Made by a program: the position numbers and the translations under genes. 64,000 nucleotides of DNA from an uncultured beta proteobacterium (lineage in GTDB: Bacteria > Pseudomonadota > Gammaproteobacteria > Burkholderiales > Burkholderiaceae_C), in assembly GCA_903876735.1 (NCBI GenBank), contig CAIRAW010000051.1, forward strand, positions 22,737 to 86,736, given 5' to 3'. Positions 61,030-64,000 of this stretch are shown here, piece after piece (position 1 is the stretch's first letter; every line of letters begins with the position of its first letter). The notes under the pieces were generated by a model. That model was not told the DNA's origin. It saw only the letters and a program-made list of their open reading frames with translations, and ran no database searches.

Positions 61030-64000
61030 TCAAGGCCCCACCGGAACAGGTTTTCCTGGGGTGCGCGACCGCATCTGGCGCGGAATCATTTCACCATTGG
61101 AAAGGTGACAACTGACACAAGAAATCTTGTCTGGCGCGGGAATATAGCCCGGCGACAGATGGGAGTAGTTGACCGGCTTCCAGGTCTCGGTCTTGTGGCA
61201 ACTGTCGCATGAGCGAGTACTCAGAAAGTGACCCGACGGTTTGGCAGAGGCGCTCATGCCGTTGTGGCAAACCAGACAGGTGTTGGGAGAAATTCCGTTG
61301 TGACTGAACTGGGCCGGAGTCCACGCACTGGTGCGATGGCAACTGTCGCAGGAACTCGTCACCATCAGGTGGCGCGCCGGCATGCCTGCAGCCCGCAAGC
61401 CATCATGGCAGGTCTTGCATTGGCCCGCTTGCACGCCAGCGTGGTCAAAGCTGTTACCCAAAGTTCCACGACCCGGCTGCAAGACTTGCAAATTGGGCAG
61501 TTGGCGACCCAGTCCCGGGTTGACCAGTGCTTCCCGCATCACCGGTCGAATAATGGCCATTTTGCTGAAGGTCTTGGTCGTGTGGCAGCCGCTGTTATCA
61601 CAGTCATTCGGCGTTGCCATCGTACCGGTGTGACCCGATGGCCGTGTCTTCATCGTGACGCCGAACCAGGTATATCTGCGTTCATGACAACTCATACAGG
61701 TCTTGCTGGTCACAGCAGTGTGCGCGGCCGCGCCCATCGAAGTCCCGGAGAACGTCGTGAAAATTGTCTTGGAATGACAGGCTTCGCAGGCAACGCCGGC
61801 CACCGGCACATGCGTGTTGACTGAGGACACCGTCGGCGACGGATTAGCAGGATCCAGCGGCATCATCTTGGGCTGGTAGGTAATCGGTTGCGGAATCGGA
61901 CAATTGGTCGGCGTGCTACACCCGGCAAATGGGCCAGCCCCGGTGCCAGCGGTATGGCAGCTTATGCAACCCGTCGTGATGCCGGTATGCAACACGGTGT
62001 TGCTGGCAAGGCCGGTCACCGAATAGTTGCCACTGACCGCATGACAGGTCGAGCACGTGGCAATAGTGGTAGGCATATGCCCGGTCGGTTTGCCAACCGA
62101 TGTGAAGACCGTGGTGCCGGTGTGGCACTTGGAGCAGTCATCAGTTGTCGGATGCGCCGCATCGGCCACGCTGTAGGTGGTGGCAATTGCATAGGGCCGG
62201 GTCTGGAAGCCTTTGTAGGAAGCACCAGCAATCAGACTGCTAGGCGCAATCGGATACGGGTCCATGCTCATCCACAGATAACCCTTTTCGTGGCAGTTCG
62301 AGCAGCCGCTGCTGATGCCGGCATGGATCATGGTGCCGGTCGGCGCCGGCAACTTGAAGGCCGTACCGGGCCCGGTGGCCTTGCTTGCCAAGCCCGGAAC
62401 CAGCCCGCTCGGGGTCGAACCCAGGTGGCAGGACTCGCAGGCTGCAGTCGTTGGAATGTGTGAAGTCAAACCCGGTGCCGAGGACGGCGGCATCACCACA
62501 ATGGAGCTGATGCCGTAGAAGCTCGAGCCGGTGATGGCGGCACCGTGGCAGCTATCGCAGCCCGTTGTGATGCCGCTGTGGCTGAAGGCCGAGTTGCTGA
62601 ATTTGGCACCGTTTACCACCGGCAGTGTCAGGCTGCTGTTGGCGCCCACGTGGCAGGTCTCGCACGCGGTGGTTCCAAACGGCACATGCTTGGCCGGCGG
62701 ACCGACCAGTGCCGGGCTCATGCTGGCCATGGCGTAGGTCAGCGCATTGGCAGCGCTGTGGCACTGCGCACAATTGCTCAATGGCGTCGGTGCGTTGGCG
62801 TGGATGTTGGTGAGGGTCGGCATCACCGAGAAATCCGTGTTGGTGTGGCAAGAGGTACAGGTGGAAGCGCTCGCGGTCGGAATGTGGTTGGCCGGCTTGT
62901 CCGTCGCCGTGAACGCGGTCGTGCCGCTGTGGCACAGCGAGCAGTCCCCCGTCGCCGGGTGGCCGGCGTCAGCTACGCTGTAGGTGCTCGCAGTCGCAAC
63001 AGGCCGGGTCTGGAAGCCCTTGTACGACGCTCCGGCGATCTTGGTCGTCGGTGTGATCGGATACGGGTCCATGCTCATCCACAGATAGCCCTTTTCGTGG
63101 CAGCTCGAGCAGCCGCTGCTGATGCCGGCATGGATCATCGCACCGGTGGGCGCCGGCAACTTGAACGCCGTACCGGGCCCGGTTGCCTTGCTTGCCGAGC
63201 CCGGAACCAGCGCGCTCGGGGTCGAACCCAGGTGGCAGGACTCGCAGGCTGCAGTCGTTGGAATGTGCGAAGTCGCACCCGGCGTGGCTGAGGACGGTAT
63301 CACCACAATGGAGCTGATGCCGGTAAAGCTCGCACCCGTGATGCTGGCGCCGTGACAGGTAGCGCAGCCCGTCGTGATGCCGCTGTGGCTGAAGGCCGAG
63401 TTGCTGAACTTGGCGCCGTTTACCACCGGCAGCGTCAGGCTGCTGTTCGAGCCCACGTGGCAAACTTCGCAGGCAACCGTACCAAATGGCACATGCTTGG
63501 CCGGCGGCGCAACAATGGAGAACCCGATGGAAGGTATGGCGTAAGTTGCTGCATTGATGGCACTGTGGCACTGCGCACAATTGCTCGATGGTGTCGGTGC
63601 GTAAGCGTGGATATTGGCGATGGTCGGCATCACCGCGTAATCCGGATTGGTGTGGCAAGCCGTGCAACTGGCGCTGGCCGCGGTCGGAATGTGGTTGGTC
63701 GGCTTGTCTGCCGCGGTAAACGCCGTCGTGCTGCTATGGCAGAGTGAACAATCCCCTGTTGCCGAATGGCCCGCATCCGCAACGCTGAAAGTGGTCGCTG
63801 TTGCATAAGGTCGCGTCTGGAAGCCGGTGTAGGAGGCGCCAGCGATCTTGGTGGTCGGCGTGATCGGGTACTGGTTCATGCTCATCCAGACGTAGTTGCT
63901 CTCGTGGCAGTTCGAGCAGCCGCTGGAAATCCCCGTGTGGATCATGGACGCGGTGGGCGCCGGGCTCAGGAAGCCGCTGCCCGGTGTGCTCTTGGTGGCA
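61030..64000 (-). CDS. Giant multiheme cytochrome c, at least 26 hemes (5' end beyond window)
   Basis: The reverse frame is open from the stop at 61030 through the window edge, at least 989 residues, so the N-terminus is missing. I count 25 CxxCH motifs and one CxxxxCH (CDNSGCH) in the visible part. The N-terminal two-thirds is built of 269-residue tandem units with about seven hemes each (CSNCH, CSLCH, CTACH, CAQCH, CEVCH, CATCH, CESCH). The C-terminal third has a different arrangement ending in a CxxCH about 20 residues before the stop. Such proteins are large extracellular or periplasmic electron carriers. It is followed by the SPOR/barrel gene, with the 24-heme gene in the same cluster. 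Confidence 0.93.
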   Translation of the reverse strand, partial: ATKSTPGSGFLSPAPTASMIHTGISSGCSNCHESNYVWMSMNQYPITPTTKIAGASYTGFQTRPYATATTFSVADAGHSATGDCSLCHSSTTAFTAADKPTNHIPTAASASCTACHTNPDYAVMPTIANIHAYAPTPSSNCAQCHSAINAATYAIPSIGFSIVAPPAKHVPFGTVACEVCHVGSNSSLTLPVVNGAKFSNSAFSHSGITTGCATCHGASITGASFTGISSIVVIPSSATPGATSHIPTTAACESCHLGSTPSALVPGSASKATGPGTAFKLPAPTGAMIHAGISSGCSSCHEKGYLWMSMDPYPITPTTKIAGASYKGFQTRPVATASTYSVADAGHPATGDCSLCHSGTTAFTATDKPANHIPTASASTCTSCHTNTDFSVMPTLTNIHANAPTPLSNCAQCHSAANALTYAMASMSPALVGPPAKHVPFGTTACETCHVGANSSLTLPVVNGAKFSNSAFSHSGITTGCDSCHGAAITGSSFYGISSIVVMPPSSAPGLTSHIPTTAACESCHLGSTPSGLVPGLASKATGPGTAFKLPAPTGTMIHAGISSGCSNCHEKGYLWMSMDPYPIAPSSLIAGASYKGFQTRPYAIATTYSVADAAHPTTDDCSKCHTGTTVFTSVGKPTGHMPTTIATCSTCHAVSGNYSVTGLASNTVLHTGITTGCISCHTAGTGAGPFAGCSTPTNCPIPQPITYQPKMMPLDPANPSPTVSSVNTHVPVAGVACEACHSKTIFTTFSGTSMGAAAHTAVTSKTCMSCHERRYTWFGVTMKTRPSGHTGTMATPNDCDNSGCHTTKTFSKMAIIRPVMREALVNPGLGRQLPNLQVLQPGRGTLGNSFDHAGVQAGQCKTCHDGLRAAGMPARHLMVTSSCDSCHRTSAWTPAQFSHNGISPNTCLVCHNGMSASAKPSGHFLSTRSCDSCHKTETWKPVNYSHLSPGYIPAPDKISCVSCHLSNGEMIPRQMRSRTPGKPVPVGP
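62100..64000. repeat. 807-bp tandem repeat in the giant cytochrome gene
   Basis: The sequence TCCATGCTCATCCA recurs at 62261 and 63068, and as TTCATGCTCATCCA at 63875, exactly 807 bp apart each time. Surrounding bases are highly similar between units over about 1.9 kb, so about 2.3 units are visible and the array continues past the window. The unit length is a multiple of three (269 codons), keeping the reading frame and heme pattern. Near-identity at DNA level implies recent duplication or gene conversion. Confidence 0.9.

Noticed and set aside
62100..64000. Tandem repeats considered as CRISPR or satellite DNA
   Set aside because: The 807-bp units are in-frame protein repeats with conserved heme motifs, far longer than CRISPR repeats and without spacers.

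Overview
The window is GC-rich, densely packed bacterial DNA. Gene order (purM divergent from perM-hda-HAD-pcnB-folK; murJ divergent from rpsT; argD-argF; zapA; a betaproteobacterial-type 6S RNA) and the protein families point to a betaproteobacterium of the order Burkholderiales, most likely Comamonadaceae close to Rhodoferax/Polaromonas. That placement is inference from synteny and family content, not from a search. No tRNA, rRNA, CRISPR array, transposase or prophage gene was seen.

Layout. 0-5.5 kb: a cut-off ProQ/FinO RNA chaperone, a Dsb-like lipoprotein, an ATP-grasp/alpha-E fusion coupled to a transglutaminase, and a RidA protein. 5.8-13 kb: a secreted alpha/beta hydrolase and a tricarballylate-type catabolic cluster (LysR, TcuA, TcuB, a Bug/TctC receptor and a second periplasmic binding protein) with a LysR-style operator. 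13-27 kb: housekeeping genes (folK, pcnB, hda, purM, murJ, rpsT, argD, argF) and a PA2778/PA2779-type pair. 27-35 kb: a very tight five-gene operon (SDR, two TRAP permeases without a DctP receptor, FAD monooxygenase, phosphoesterase) next to a Lon-family protease. 35-41 kb: oxidoreductases, a transglutaminase-like protein, a CarH/LitR-like B12 MerR regulator with paired palindromes facing an OmpW gene, an aminotransferase and nth. 41-46 kb: a complete cobalamin uptake operon, btuB-btuF-btuC-btuD, under a cobalamin riboswitch. 46-49.4 kb: a zapA pair, an ArnT-like glycosyltransferase, 6S RNA and a TSUP permease.

49.4-64 kb is the most unusual part. It encodes a CcmI-like cytochrome c maturation factor, a 24-heme cytochrome built of three-heme repeats, a membrane protein with paired histidines, a secreted beta-propeller-like protein ending in a JDVT-CTERM-like sorting tail, a DUF3443 lipoprotein, a DUF2844 protein, a small CPBP intramembrane protease resembling MrtJ, an outer-membrane beta-barrel with SPOR and TPR domains, and a giant cytochrome with at least 26 heme sites built of 807-bp repeats and cut by the window edge. 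At least 50 heme-binding motifs lie in about 14 kb. I infer a trans-envelope electron-transfer system with its own protein-sorting protease; this is a hypothesis from gene content and adjacency.

The window also links B12 supply (riboswitch-controlled btu operon) with a B12-dependent, probably light-sensing regulator only about 3 kb away.
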